Source of the DNA: Pseudooceanicola atlanticus
Lineage (GTDB): Bacteria > Pseudomonadota > Alphaproteobacteria > Rhodobacterales > Rhodobacteraceae
Length of the DNA: 64,000 nt
Assembly (NCBI RefSeq): GCF_000768315.1
Contig: NZ_AQQX01000003.1
Span: forward strand, 372,001 to 436,000
Reading direction: 5' to 3'
Shown: positions 15,536-23,937 of the stretch, in pieces
Layout: each line of letters starts with the position of its first letter
Position numbering within the stretch: the first letter of the stretch is position 1
Notes under the pieces: generated by a model
What the model was told of the DNA's origin: nothing
What the model saw: only the letters and a program-made list of their open reading frames with translations
Database searches by the model: none
Program-made: the position numbers and the translations under genes

Positions 15536-16816
15536 ATGAAAGATACCCAGACCCCGCATATCCCCGTCGTGATCGTCGGTGGCGGTCAGGCGGGCCTCTC
15601 GACAGCCTACTGCCTGAAGCAGAAGGGGATCGACAGCATCGTCTTCGAGCGCAACAAGGCGTTCCATTCGTGGAAGGTGAACAGGTGGGACAGCTTCTGC
15701 CTCGTCACCCCCAACTGGCAATGCCGTCTGCCGGATTTCCATTACACGCGCGACTATGGCGGGACCGATCCCCATGGTTTCATGCTCCGGGATGAAATCA
15801 CCGATTACCTCGACGCCTTTCTCGACCGCACCGCGCCCAACCTGCACGAAGGGGTCGTCGTGACCCGCGTCGCGCCCGTGGAAAGCGGCGGCTACGTTGT
15901 CGAAACCAGTATCGGCACGTGGACCAGTGACCAGGTGGTGATCGCGACCGGCGGTTACGACACCCCGATCGAGCCCGATTATGCCAAGAACCTCACGCCC
16001 GACGTCTTCCAGATACACTCCGTCGACTATCGCAATGTCGATCAGCTCCCCGAGGGCGGTGTGCTGATCGTCGGCACAGGTCAATCCGGTGTGCAGGTCA
16101 TGGAGGATTTCACCCGCGCCGGGCGCGACGTGCACCTCGCCGTGGGCCCTGCCCCCCGCAGCCCGCGGAAATACCGGGGCCGGGATGCGACCGACTGGCT
16201 ATTCGATGCGGGTCACTACGACATCACCATCGACCGGCACCCCGACCCGGTCAAGGCGATGACCCAGACCAACCACTACATGTCCGGCCGCGACGGCGGG
16301 AAAGAGATCGACCTGCGCCGCTTCCATGTCGACGCGGGCGTGTCGCTCTACGGTTCCCTTGCCGATATGGACGGCACCACAGTCCGCTTCCTGCCGGACC
16401 TCAAGAAGAACCTCGACGACGCCGACCGGTCCTATGTCGGGATCCGTGACCAGATCGACGCCTATATCGCGCGCGAAGGAATCGACGCGCCGGAAGAGCC
16501 GCCGTTCAAGAAGGTCTGGGAACCTGAGGAGGAGATCACCGAGATCGACATGACCGGACAGGGCATCACCTCGGTGCTCTGGGCCATCGGCTTCCGGCCC
16601 GACTATTCCTGGATCGAGGCGGATGTCTTCGAGGAACGCGGCAAGCCGGTCTACAGGCGCGGCGTGACCGATCAGCCGGGCCTCTACTTCATCGGCCTCG
16701 GCTGGTTGAATACCTGGGGATCGGGCCGTTTTTTGGGAATCGAAGAGGACAGCAGATACCTGGCAGACTGTATCGCTTCGGCTTGCCGGGTCACCTCGGG
16801 CGCTGTTGGCAGGTAA
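15536..16816 (+). CDS. nitH: FAD-dependent oxidoreductase, MSMEG_0569 family (flavin monooxygenase-like)
   Basis: A 426-residue NAD(P)H/FAD protein and last gene of the Nit1C cluster. It has two dinucleotide-binding loops, VVIVGGGQAGL (residues 11-21) for FAD and GVLIVGTGQSGVQ for NADPH, and a C-terminal GLYFIGLGWLNTWGSG segment. The fold is that of flavin monooxygenases. ATG 15536 is preferred because GAGGAG lies 7 nt upstream; ATG 15521 would add five residues. It is the proposed NitH monooxygenase; the substrate is unknown. A terminator lies about 220 nt downstream. Confidence 0.9.
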   Translation: MKDTQTPHIPVVIVGGGQAGLSTAYCLKQKGIDSIVFERNKAFHSWKVNRWDSFCLVTPNWQCRLPDFHYTRDYGGTDPHGFMLRDEITDYLDAFLDRTAPNLHEGVVVTRVAPVESGGYVVETSIGTWTSDQVVIATGGYDTPIEPDYAKNLTPDVFQIHSVDYRNVDQLPEGGVLIVGTGQSGVQVMEDFTRAGRDVHLAVGPAPRSPRKYRGRDATDWLFDAGHYDITIDRHPDPVKAMTQTNHYMSGRDGGKEIDLRRFHVDAGVSLYGSLADMDGTTVRFLPDLKKNLDDADRSYVGIRDQIDAYIAREGIDAPEEPPFKKVWEPEEEITEIDMTGQGITSVLWAIGFRPDYSWIEADVFEERGKPVYRRGVTDQPGLYFIGLGWLNTWGSGRFLGIEEDSRYLADCIASACRVTSGAVGR

Positions 16817-16976
16817 ACGCAAAGCCTGACCTGACCTGCGCGTCCAGCCTTTTCGACCTAGTGCGGGTCCAGTTTGCCAATATCCTATGCGGCTTGTTTA
16901 TCGCAGATCGCCATCACCGGAGGGTTGCGGTATCCGGCTCGGTATGACCCGCGAGCCGGATGGTCGAAGGGGGCCA

Positions 16977-17004
16977 GGGGGCTCTGCCCCCGTCGCTGCG
17001 CGAC
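16977..17004 (+). promoter_or_regulatory. Two tandem mini-hairpins before 3' element copy 2
   Basis: GGGGGC-TCT-GCCCCC (16977-16991) is followed at once by GTCGC-TGC-GCGAC (16992-17004), and then by the conserved 3' element. Together they form a compact structured 3' region of the Nit1C transcript. Confidence 0.5.
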
Positions 17005-17032
17005 TCCCCCGGAGTATTTCTGGCAAGATGAA
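17005..17032 (+). repeat. Conserved 3' intergenic element, copy 2
   Basis: It contains CTCC-CCC-GGAG, TATTTCT and GGCAAGATGAA, differing from copy 1 at a few positions. It lies about 190 nt downstream of the last Nit1C gene, on the same strand. Confidence 0.7.
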
Positions 17033-17037
17033 GAGGG

Positions 17038-17067
17038 AACAGGGCCTTTGCGGCCCTGTTTCTTCTT
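17038..17067. terminator. Bidirectional terminator between nitH and nitroreductase
   Basis: AACAGGGCC pairs with GGCCCTGTT around TTTGC (17038-17060), followed by TTTCTTCTT. This is the most canonical intrinsic terminator in the window and sits between convergent genes. Confidence 0.85.
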
Positions 17068-17085
17068 GCCGGCCCGGCGTCCCTG

Positions 17086-17790
17086 TCAGCCGGTGCGGCG
17101 CCCCTGCCCGGCCTCGTCGAAGCCCTGGAAGGTTGCGACTTCGCCGGTCTCGCGGCGCAGGGATTTGACCGCGTTGGCCTCGAAGGTTGCGTCGGGCCAG
17201 CCTAGCGCGACGCAGGTCAGGATCACCTGGTCCTCGGGGATATCGGCGCATTCGCGCACCACGGGCGATTGCATGATCCCCTGGCCGTTGATCACCGCCC
17301 CGAGGCCGCGGCTCCAGGCGGCGAGGACCAGGCCATAGGTCGCCGCGCCCGCGTCGAAGATGGCGACGGGGCCGTGATCGTTCAGCGCCCGGTCATAGGT
17401 CACCACGACCGAAACCGGCGCGTCGAACTGGCGGAAGCCGCGCATCACCCAGTCCTGCCGGCGCTCCGCATCGTGGCGCTCGATTCCCATGGCCGCAAAG
17501 AGCTGCTTGGCGATCTCCACCTGGCGGTCGCGATGCACGCCCTCGTACTTGCCATGGGCCGGGATCTCGCGCGAGGGGGGCACGCCGCCCAGCATCCGTT
17601 CGGTATTGCCCTTGCGCACGTTCTCCAGCACCTCACCGGTCAGCACGTGAAAGTGCCAGGGCTGGGTGTTCATCGAGGACGGCGCGTGGTTCGCCAGTGT
17701 CAGGATTTCCTCCAGCAACTCCCGCGATACCGGGTCATCGGTGAAACCGCGGATGCTGCGCCGCTCCTGCATTGCCTCGTCGAGGTCCAT
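17086..17790 (-). CDS. Nitroreductase-family FMN oxidoreductase
   Basis: A 234-residue flavoprotein of the NfsA/FRP-BluB fold. RRSIRGFTDDPV near residue 10-20 binds the FMN phosphate, APSSMNTQPWHFHVLTG is the conserved Asn/Gln/Pro/Trp loop, and GLGAVINGQGIMQSP with VALGWPDATFEANAV closes the C-terminal FMN site. The start at 17790 is chosen for AAGGAG about 7 nt upstream; an upstream in-frame ATG adds 17 unlikely residues. Substrates of this family range from nitroaromatics to quinones and enals. It follows the acyl-CoA dehydrogenase pair after a 3' element. Confidence 0.88.
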   Translation of the reverse strand: MDLDEAMQERRSIRGFTDDPVSRELLEEILTLANHAPSSMNTQPWHFHVLTGEVLENVRKGNTERMLGGVPPSREIPAHGKYEGVHRDRQVEIAKQLFAAMGIERHDAERRQDWVMRGFRQFDAPVSVVVTYDRALNDHGPVAIFDAGAATYGLVLAAWSRGLGAVINGQGIMQSPVVRECADIPEDQVILTCVALGWPDATFEANAVKSLRRETGEVATFQGFDEAGQGRRTG

Positions 17791-17849
17791 CTTCTTCTCC
17801 TTGCCTTGTCCTGTCGCGAAGGGCGCAGCCCCATGTGCCACGCCCCTGC

Positions 17850-17880
17850 TTCATCTTGCCAAAAATACTCCCGCCGGAGG
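17850..17880 (-). repeat. Conserved 3' intergenic element, copy 3 (minus strand)
   Basis: On the minus strand it reads the same as copy 1, including CTCC-GGCG-GGAG, TATTTTT and GGCAAGATGAA, 23 nt downstream of the acyl-CoA dehydrogenase stop and upstream of the nitroreductase gene. Confidence 0.75.
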
Positions 17881-17903
17881 CCATCGCCCGCGAGGGCGAT
17901 CCC

Positions 17904-19007
17904 TCAGGCGGCCAGCCCGCCCGCCTCGCACAGCCGGTCCATGTGGAAATCCCGGTCGCCCCAGGCGATCTCCAGCATGGTCAGCCGCTTGAAGTAATGC
18001 CCGATCGCGTATTCCATCGTCATCCCCACGCCGCCATGCAGCTGGATCGACATCTGGCCCACATTGCGCGAGGCATCGCACATCTTCACCTTGGCCGAGG
18101 ACAGCGCCAGGTCGCGCGCGGTTTCATCCTCATCCTCGCACATCACGCTGGCATACATGGCCATGGAGCGGACCTGCTCCTTCTCGACCACGGCGCCGGC
18201 GGCGATGTGCTGCAGCGCCTGGAACGACCCGATGGGGCGGCCGAACTGTTCGCGGCCCTTGATGTATTCCACCGTCTCGTCGATGGCGACTTCCATGCAG
18301 CCAAGCGCCTCGGCGATCGACGCCGACAGCGCGCGCGCCTCGGCCATGCCGATGGCGGTCTCGGCCGACACCCCGCCGGTCAGCGGCTCGCAGGGGGTGC
18401 CGTCAAAGGTGATCTCGGCGGCGCGCTTGCCGTCCTGGGTCTTGTAGGCCCGCGCCTCCATGCTGTCCGCGCCCTTGCGCACGAGGTAGAGGCCCAGCCC
18501 ATCGGCGCCCTTGGCCGTCACGAAGATCAGGTCCGCCTCGGCGCCGAAAGTCACCACCGTCTTGGTGCCCGACAGCTTGCCGCCCTGTTCGGCGGTCTGG
18601 ATGTCCTCGCCGCGGTCGATCATGCCGGGTTCAAGATGCGCCCAGGTTGGCATGATCTCTCCGCCGATGATCCCCTCGGCCAGACCGGCGCGCTGTTCGG
18701 CACTGCCCGCCTGCAGCAGCGCCGGCGCAATCGCCATCGCCTCGGCCCAGGGTTCGTTGGCCAGCGCGCGGCCCATGGCCTCGCCCACGATCATCGTCTC
18801 GACCGACGACCCGCCCAGGCCGCCTTCGTCTTCGGAAAACGGCAGGGCAAAAATCCCCAGCTCGGCAAAGCCGGTCCAGATGTCGCGGTCCAGCCCGCCT
18901 TCCAGGCCCATGTACTTGCGACGTTTCTCGAAATCGTACTTGTCGGCCAGGAAGCGCGTCAGGCTGTCCGACAGCATGCGCTGTTCATCACTCAGTTCGA
19001 AATTCAT
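17904..19007 (-). CDS. Acyl-CoA dehydrogenase, small-subunit type (PimD-like)
   Basis: A 367-residue flavoprotein. MNFELSDEQRMLSDSLTRFL opens the N-terminal helical domain. ALPFSEDEGGLGGSSVETMIVGEAMGRAL and the REQFGRPIGSFQALQH helix are typical, as is QLHGGVGMTMEYAIGHYFKRL at the C-terminus. This set is characteristic of the small partner of paired dehydrogenases such as pimeloyl-CoA dehydrogenase. The start is fixed by GAGGAGGGA upstream and lies 11 nt after the larger partner gene, so the two products probably form one enzyme acting on a CoA ester made by the ligase upstream. The substrate is not known. Confidence 0.88.
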   Translation of the reverse strand: MNFELSDEQRMLSDSLTRFLADKYDFEKRRKYMGLEGGLDRDIWTGFAELGIFALPFSEDEGGLGGSSVETMIVGEAMGRALANEPWAEAMAIAPALLQAGSAEQRAGLAEGIIGGEIMPTWAHLEPGMIDRGEDIQTAEQGGKLSGTKTVVTFGAEADLIFVTAKGADGLGLYLVRKGADSMEARAYKTQDGKRAAEITFDGTPCEPLTGGVSAETAIGMAEARALSASIAEALGCMEVAIDETVEYIKGREQFGRPIGSFQALQHIAAGAVVEKEQVRSMAMYASVMCEDEDETARDLALSSAKVKMCDASRNVGQMSIQLHGGVGMTMEYAIGHYFKRLTMLEIAWGDRDFHMDRLCEAGGLAA

Positions 19008-19017
19008 GTGTCCCTCC

Positions 19018-20220
19018 TCAGAGCCCCAGGATCGCCTTGGAGATGATCCCCTTCTGCACCTGGTCCGAGCCGCCGTAGATCGACGATTTGCGATAGTTGA
19101 AATAGTTGGGCGCGGCGCGTTCGGCCCAGTAGGGCCCGATCCGGGCATTGTCGCCCTCTTCGCCATCGGTCCAGGGCAGCGCCTGTTCGCCCGCCATCTC
19201 GACGAACAATTCGGTCATGCGCTGCACCATCTGCGCTCCCTTGATCTTGATGACCGAGGTCGCAGGATCGGGCTTGGACTGGTCCGCCCCCGCCTGCATC
19301 GACGACAGCACGCGCATCACGGTCATTTCCAGCGCCTTCAGCTCCACCTGCGCCTCGACATACTTGTCGCGGAACCGCGGATGATCCCAGAGCGGCTTGC
19401 CCCGCACGATCCGTTCCTTGGCGATCTCCTTCAGCTGCTCCAGCTTGGCCTGGGACGACCCGACGCGCGGCGCGCCCAGGCGTTCATTGCCCAGCAGGAA
19501 CTTGGCATAGGTCCAGCCCTTGTTGACCTCGCCGATCAGGTTCTCGGCCGGCACTTTCACATCGGTGAAGAAGACCGAGTTGATCTCGTGCCCGCCATCC
19601 ATGGTCTGGATCGGGTGCACCTCCACGCCCGGCGACGTCATGTCGACCAGCAGGAAGGAGATCCCCTCCTGTTTCTTGCCCTCGTTCGAGGTCCGCACCA
19701 GCAGGAAGATCCAGTCCGCGTGCTGGGCATAGGTCGTCCAGGTCTTCTGGCCGTTGACGATCCATTGCTGGCCCTCCTCGTCCCACTTGGCCGAGGTCTT
19801 GAGCGAGGCCAGGTCGGACCCGGCGCCGGGCTCCGAAAAGCCCTGGCAGAACCAGTAATCGAGGCTGGCGATCTTGGGCAGGAACTTCTTCTTCATCTCG
19901 TCGCTGGCAAACTGGATCAGCACCGGGCCGATCATGCCGACGTTGAAGCCCTGCGGATCGGGCGCACCGGCGCGCTGGTTTTCCTGCTGGAAGATGTACA
20001 TCTGGGTCACCGACCAGCCCGGCCCGCCCCATTCCGCCGGCCATCGCGGCGTGGCCCAGCCCTTTTCGTGCAGCGCCTTGTGCCATTGTACGGTCATGTC
20101 CTTGGTGGGCGCGTTGCCCTTCTTCAGATGCTCGCGGGTTTCATCGGGCAGGTTCGCCTCGATGAACTCGCGAACCTCCATCCGGAACGCCTCTTCTTCG
20201 GGGGTGAATTTCAGTTCCAT
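19018..20220 (-). CDS. Acyl-CoA dehydrogenase, large-subunit type (PimC-like)
   Basis: A 400-residue dehydrogenase. The N-terminus MELKFTPEEEAFRMEVREF, the WPAEWGGPGWS loop, and FAD/substrate motifs CQGFSEPGAGSDLASL and IVNGQKTWTTYAQHADWIFLLVRT are all present. The C-terminus is SIYGGSDQVQKGIISKAILGL with Asp-Gln where many relatives have Asn-Glu. It resembles PimC-type large subunits that pair with a shorter homologue, here the next gene. It lies 23 nt downstream of the CoA ligase in an operon. Confidence 0.9.
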   Translation of the reverse strand: MELKFTPEEEAFRMEVREFIEANLPDETREHLKKGNAPTKDMTVQWHKALHEKGWATPRWPAEWGGPGWSVTQMYIFQQENQRAGAPDPQGFNVGMIGPVLIQFASDEMKKKFLPKIASLDYWFCQGFSEPGAGSDLASLKTSAKWDEEGQQWIVNGQKTWTTYAQHADWIFLLVRTSNEGKKQEGISFLLVDMTSPGVEVHPIQTMDGGHEINSVFFTDVKVPAENLIGEVNKGWTYAKFLLGNERLGAPRVGSSQAKLEQLKEIAKERIVRGKPLWDHPRFRDKYVEAQVELKALEMTVMRVLSSMQAGADQSKPDPATSVIKIKGAQMVQRMTELFVEMAGEQALPWTDGEEGDNARIGPYWAERAAPNYFNYRKSSIYGGSDQVQKGIISKAILGL

Positions 20221-20243
20221 GTCAGCTCCTTACACGGCGTTCT

Positions 20244-21914
20244 TCACGCAGTTTCCTCGGCCGCGCTGGCCAGTTCCTGTTCCTTCAGCATCTTGCGCGA
20301 TGCCTTGCCCACGGCGGTCCGGGGCAGTTCGTCCCGGAACTCCAGGTGGCGCGGGATCTCGTGCCGGCCCAGCTTGTCGGCCAGGAAATCCTGCAGCTCT
20401 TCCAGGGTGAATTTCGACGCGCCGGGGTTCAGCATCACGAAGGCCTTGGCGCTTTCGCCGCGATAGGCGTCGGGGACGCCGATCACCATCGCCTCCAGCA
20501 CGTCGGGATGCTGGTGGATCGCGTTCTCGATGGTCAGCGGGTAGACGTTGAAGCCGCCCGACAGGATCAGGTCCTTCTTGCGGTCGACGATGAAGAACCA
20601 GCCGTCTTCATCCATGTAACCGATATCGCCGGTCAGGAAGTAGCCGTCCTTGGTATAACAGGCGGCGTTTTCCTCGTCCGAGCGGTTCCAGTAGCCCTGC
20701 GTGACGTTCGGCCCCTTGATCGCCATCTCACCGGATTGGTTGGGGCCCAGTTCCTTTTCGCAATCGTCCACGTCGACGATCTTCATGTCGACGCCCGGCA
20801 CCGGAACGCCGATCGTGCCCAGCTTTTCGTCCGGCATCCCCTTGGGGACGGTCGTGCCCGCCGGCGAGGTTTCGGTCATGCCCCAACCACCCCGGATCTT
20901 CAGGCCCGTCAGCTGCTTCACGCGGTTATAGACCTCCACCGGCAGCGGCGCGCCGCCCGACCCGACATATTCCAGCGAGGACAGATCGCGGCTGTCGATA
21001 TCGGGAATGGCCAGGATCGCGATCCAGGTCGTCGGGACGCCGCCGAGGCTGACGATGCCCTTCTCCTCGATCTCCTTGATCGCGCTTTCCGCGTCGAAGC
21101 GCAGGCGCAGGCACATCGTGCCGCCCTCGCTGACGCGTTTGATCATGCCCGAGCTCAGCCCCATGATATGGAACAGCGGCGAATAGCCCAAAGCCGGTTT
21201 CCCCGGCTTCGAGGACGGTTCGTTCTTGCCCATCTCCGAATACATCTGCGACGTCGTGGCAAGATTCGAATGTGTCAATATTGCCGCCTTGGGAATGCCC
21301 GTCGTGCCACCGGTATATTGCAAAAGTGCAATATCCTCGGGCGCCGTTTCGGCCGCTTCCATGGGCTCCGCGCTGTGTCCGGCAAGCAATTCCTCGATCC
21401 CGTGGGCGCCCGGCAGGACCGGACAATCGCGCCCCTGCGCCGACACCGGATCGGGGCACAGGTAGAGCGGCGGACAGCTCCCCTCCGCCAGCAGCGCGGG
21501 GAAACGCCCGGCGAATTCCGGCGTGGTCAGCGAAATCACCAGCTTGGCGCCGCTATCCTTCAGCTTATGCTCGATCTCGCGCGTGGCATCGAGCGGCGAC
21601 AGATGCGTCACCGTCGCCCCCGCCCAGAGCGTCCCGAAGAAGAAGATCGGATGCCAGGGACAGTTCGGCAGGTGCAGCGCGACCCGGTCGCCCTTTTCGA
21701 TGCCCGCCGCCTTCAGCGCCCGCGCGGCCTGACTGACCAGCCCGTGCATCTGCGCATAGGTGTATTCCTTGCCGTAATACTCGATCATCACGATGTCCGA
21801 GAATTCGGCAAAGGCCCGCGTCATCCGGTCGTTGACCGTCTGCGGAACGGGCTGGAAATGCGGATCAACCCCCTCGGCGTACCATTTGTACCACGGACGT
21901 TCCCTTGCGCTCAT
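20244..21914 (-). CDS. AMP-forming acyl-CoA ligase (long-chain type)
   Basis: A 556-residue adenylate-forming enzyme that activates a carboxylic acid to its CoA ester. The phosphate loop YTGGTTGIPKAA, the A5 motif GWGMTETSPAG, the A7/A8 region YFLTGDIGYMDEDGWFFIVDRKKD and the A10 lysine motif LPRTAVGKASRK are all visible. Tandem ATGs follow a GGGAGGGG stretch; the second (21914) is better spaced. First gene of an operon with the two acyl-CoA dehydrogenases, divergent from a CoA transferase operon 231 bp away. Acid specificity cannot be read from sequence. Confidence 0.92.
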   Translation of the reverse strand: MSARERPWYKWYAEGVDPHFQPVPQTVNDRMTRAFAEFSDIVMIEYYGKEYTYAQMHGLVSQAARALKAAGIEKGDRVALHLPNCPWHPIFFFGTLWAGATVTHLSPLDATREIEHKLKDSGAKLVISLTTPEFAGRFPALLAEGSCPPLYLCPDPVSAQGRDCPVLPGAHGIEELLAGHSAEPMEAAETAPEDIALLQYTGGTTGIPKAAILTHSNLATTSQMYSEMGKNEPSSKPGKPALGYSPLFHIMGLSSGMIKRVSEGGTMCLRLRFDAESAIKEIEEKGIVSLGGVPTTWIAILAIPDIDSRDLSSLEYVGSGGAPLPVEVYNRVKQLTGLKIRGGWGMTETSPAGTTVPKGMPDEKLGTIGVPVPGVDMKIVDVDDCEKELGPNQSGEMAIKGPNVTQGYWNRSDEENAACYTKDGYFLTGDIGYMDEDGWFFIVDRKKDLILSGGFNVYPLTIENAIHQHPDVLEAMVIGVPDAYRGESAKAFVMLNPGASKFTLEELQDFLADKLGRHEIPRHLEFRDELPRTAVGKASRKMLKEQELASAAEETA

Positions 21915-22145
21915 CATCCCCTCCCCTGGGTGATCAATTTCCTGGAACGGCACCGGGGCCGCCCCGGCCCCATTCGGGCCGGGTTCGCGACATCCCTGAT
22001 ATGTTCCTCCCTGCAAAACCTTTCCGCATCGCAGAAATGGATTTTGCACTCAGACCCACGCTAATTCATGCCGTCGGCAGGCGTCAATGCCTATTGACCG
22101 CGCGGTAGAAAACCTGAACCATGCGCTTAAAAACGGGAGGAGAAC

Positions 22146-22850
22146 ATGCTGGATCGCAGATGCGACAGCCTGGCCCAGGCCTTTGAAGGCATTGGCGACG
22201 GCGCCCGCGTGATGGTCGCTGGTTTTGGCGAGGCGGGCCGTCCCAACATGCTGATCAAGGCGCTTTTGGACAGCGGGATCAAGGACATAGACCTGATCTC
22301 GAACAATGCGGGCGACGGTGAAACCGGCCTCGCCGCGCTGTTCTACGCGGGCCGCGTGCGCAAATTGACCTGCTCTTTCCCGCGCGGCGCGATGCGCGAA
22401 CTGGCGATGGAGCTTGTCACCTCCGGCCGGATGGAGCTCGAGGTGATGCCCCAGGGCACCCTGGCCGAGCGGATACGCGCCGGTGGCTGCGGAATCCCAG
22501 CCTTCTACACCCCCACCTCCTTCGGCACGCTGATCGCCGAGGGCAAGGAAACCCGCCATTTCAACGGGCGCGGCCATGTGCTGGAAACCGCGATCACCGC
22601 CGAAATCGGGCTGGTCAAGGCGCACAAGGCCGACCGCTACGGCAACCTGACCTTCGAAAACCTCGCCCGCAATTTCAATCCGCTGGTCGCCGCCGCCGCC
22701 ACCTGCACCATCGTCGAGGCCGACGAGATCGTCGAACTGGGCGATATCGACCCCAACAACGTCCATTCCCCCGGCATCTTCACCAATCACCTTTTCACCA
22801 CCCGGCCCGTCCCCGAGGACAGCTGGCAGGATTGGAAGGAAACCGCATGA
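22146..22850 (+). CDS. 3-oxoacid CoA-transferase subunit A
   Basis: A 234-residue alpha subunit of family I CoA transferases. It has the conserved GDGARVMVAGFGEAGRPNMLI glycine-rich loop, DLISNNAGDGETGLAALF and the CSFPRGAMRE region, followed by FYTPTSFGTLIAEGKE and LVKAHKADRYGNLTF. With the overlapping next gene it forms the heteromeric enzyme that swaps CoA between a dicarboxylic or 3-oxo acid and succinyl-CoA or similar. GGGAGG precedes the ATG. It resembles PcaI/ScoA proteins, but the neighbouring genes do not indicate protocatechuate catabolism. Confidence 0.9.
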   Translation: MLDRRCDSLAQAFEGIGDGARVMVAGFGEAGRPNMLIKALLDSGIKDIDLISNNAGDGETGLAALFYAGRVRKLTCSFPRGAMRELAMELVTSGRMELEVMPQGTLAERIRAGGCGIPAFYTPTSFGTLIAEGKETRHFNGRGHVLETAITAEIGLVKAHKADRYGNLTFENLARNFNPLVAAAATCTIVEADEIVELGDIDPNNVHSPGIFTNHLFTTRPVPEDSWQDWKETA

Positions 22851-23518
22851 CCCCGCTGACCCGCGACGGCATCGCCGCGCGCCTTGCCCAGGACATCCAG
22901 GATGGCTGGCACGTCAATTTCGGCATCGGGATGCCGGAACTGGTCGCCAATTACCTGCCCGAGGGGCGCGAGATCCTGCTGCATTCCGAAAACGGCATCC
23001 TCGGCATGGGTCCCTACCCGGACGAAAAGGATATCGACTGGACGCTGATCAATGCCGGCAAGAAACCAATCACGATGATCAAGGGCGCCTCGCTCTTCGA
23101 TCATGCCTGGTCCTTCGGCATCGTGCGCGGCGGCCACCTGGAACTCTGCGTGCTAGGCGGCTACCAGGTCGCGCCCAACGGCGACCTGGCCAATTGGGCG
23201 CGCGACGCAGATGACCCGCTGCCCGCGATCGGCGGTGCCATGGACCTCGCCGCCGGGGCGCAGCGCATCTATGTCATGATGACCCACAACGCCAATAACG
23301 GCGCGGCCAAGCTGCTGACATCCTGCACCTATCCGCTGACCGGCGCGGGCATCGTCAAGAAGGTCTTCACCGACCTCGCCGTGATCGAGGTGACGGATGA
23401 CGGCTTCCTCGTCACCGACATGATCCCCGGCCTCTCCCGCGAGGAATTGCAGGCGCGCTCCGACGCGCCGCTGGCCTTTTCCGACACGATCGCAGACCTG
23501 ACCGACCGCGCCGCATGA
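22847..23518 (+). CDS. 3-oxoacid CoA-transferase subunit B
   Basis: A 223-residue beta subunit. The catalytic glutamate is Glu48 in LLHSENGILGMG, the universal SENG motif. The glycine-rich GIGMPELVANYLPEG loop precedes it, and RGGHLELCVLGGYQVAPNGDLANW follows. Translation starts at an ATGA overlap with subunit A, and its stop overlaps the first thioesterase, so the four genes are translationally coupled. Confidence 0.92.
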   Translation: MTPLTRDGIAARLAQDIQDGWHVNFGIGMPELVANYLPEGREILLHSENGILGMGPYPDEKDIDWTLINAGKKPITMIKGASLFDHAWSFGIVRGGHLELCVLGGYQVAPNGDLANWARDADDPLPAIGGAMDLAAGAQRIYVMMTHNANNGAAKLLTSCTYPLTGAGIVKKVFTDLAVIEVTDDGFLVTDMIPGLSREELQARSDAPLAFSDTIADLTDRAA

Positions 23519-23937
23519 CCCATCACCCCAAGGACCCGACCGTGGCAGAGCCCTATCTGCTGCAAAAGACACTCGGCTATCGCATCACCAGGTGGGAGGT
23601 CGACCTGGCCGAGGTGCAGCTGGATCTCGAAGAAAAGCACATGAACCGCAACATGACGCCCCACGGGGGCATCTATGCGCTTCTGCTGGATACGGCCTGC
23701 GCCTTCTGCGGCTCCTGCCCGCCCGAAGGACAGCCCTATCGCGTGCCGCAGACCCTGTCGCTCAACACCTCGTTCCTGGGCGTGCCCAAGGGCCAGCGGC
23801 TGATCTGTACGGCCCGCAAGATCGGCGGCGGCTATCGCAACTGGTTCGCCGAGGGCGAGGTGCTGGACGAAACCGGCACCCTGCTCTGCCGTGGCTCGGC
23901 CACGCTGCGCTACCTCTCGCCCAAGGGCGCGTCATGA
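23515..23937 (+). CDS. PaaI-type hotdog thioesterase 1
   Basis: A 140-residue hotdog-fold protein. NRNMTPHGGIYALLLDTACAF is the helix with the HGG signature, and VPQTLSLNTSFLGVPKGQRLICTARKIGGGYRNWFAEGEV forms the central strands. The family hydrolyses acyl-CoA thioesters. It overlaps both neighbours by 4 bp and is followed by a second, distinct thioesterase, so the two may form a heteromer or act on successive intermediates. Confidence 0.87.
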   Translation: MTHHPKDPTVAEPYLLQKTLGYRITRWEVDLAEVQLDLEEKHMNRNMTPHGGIYALLLDTACAFCGSCPPEGQPYRVPQTLSLNTSFLGVPKGQRLICTARKIGGGYRNWFAEGEVLDETGTLLCRGSATLRYLSPKGAS

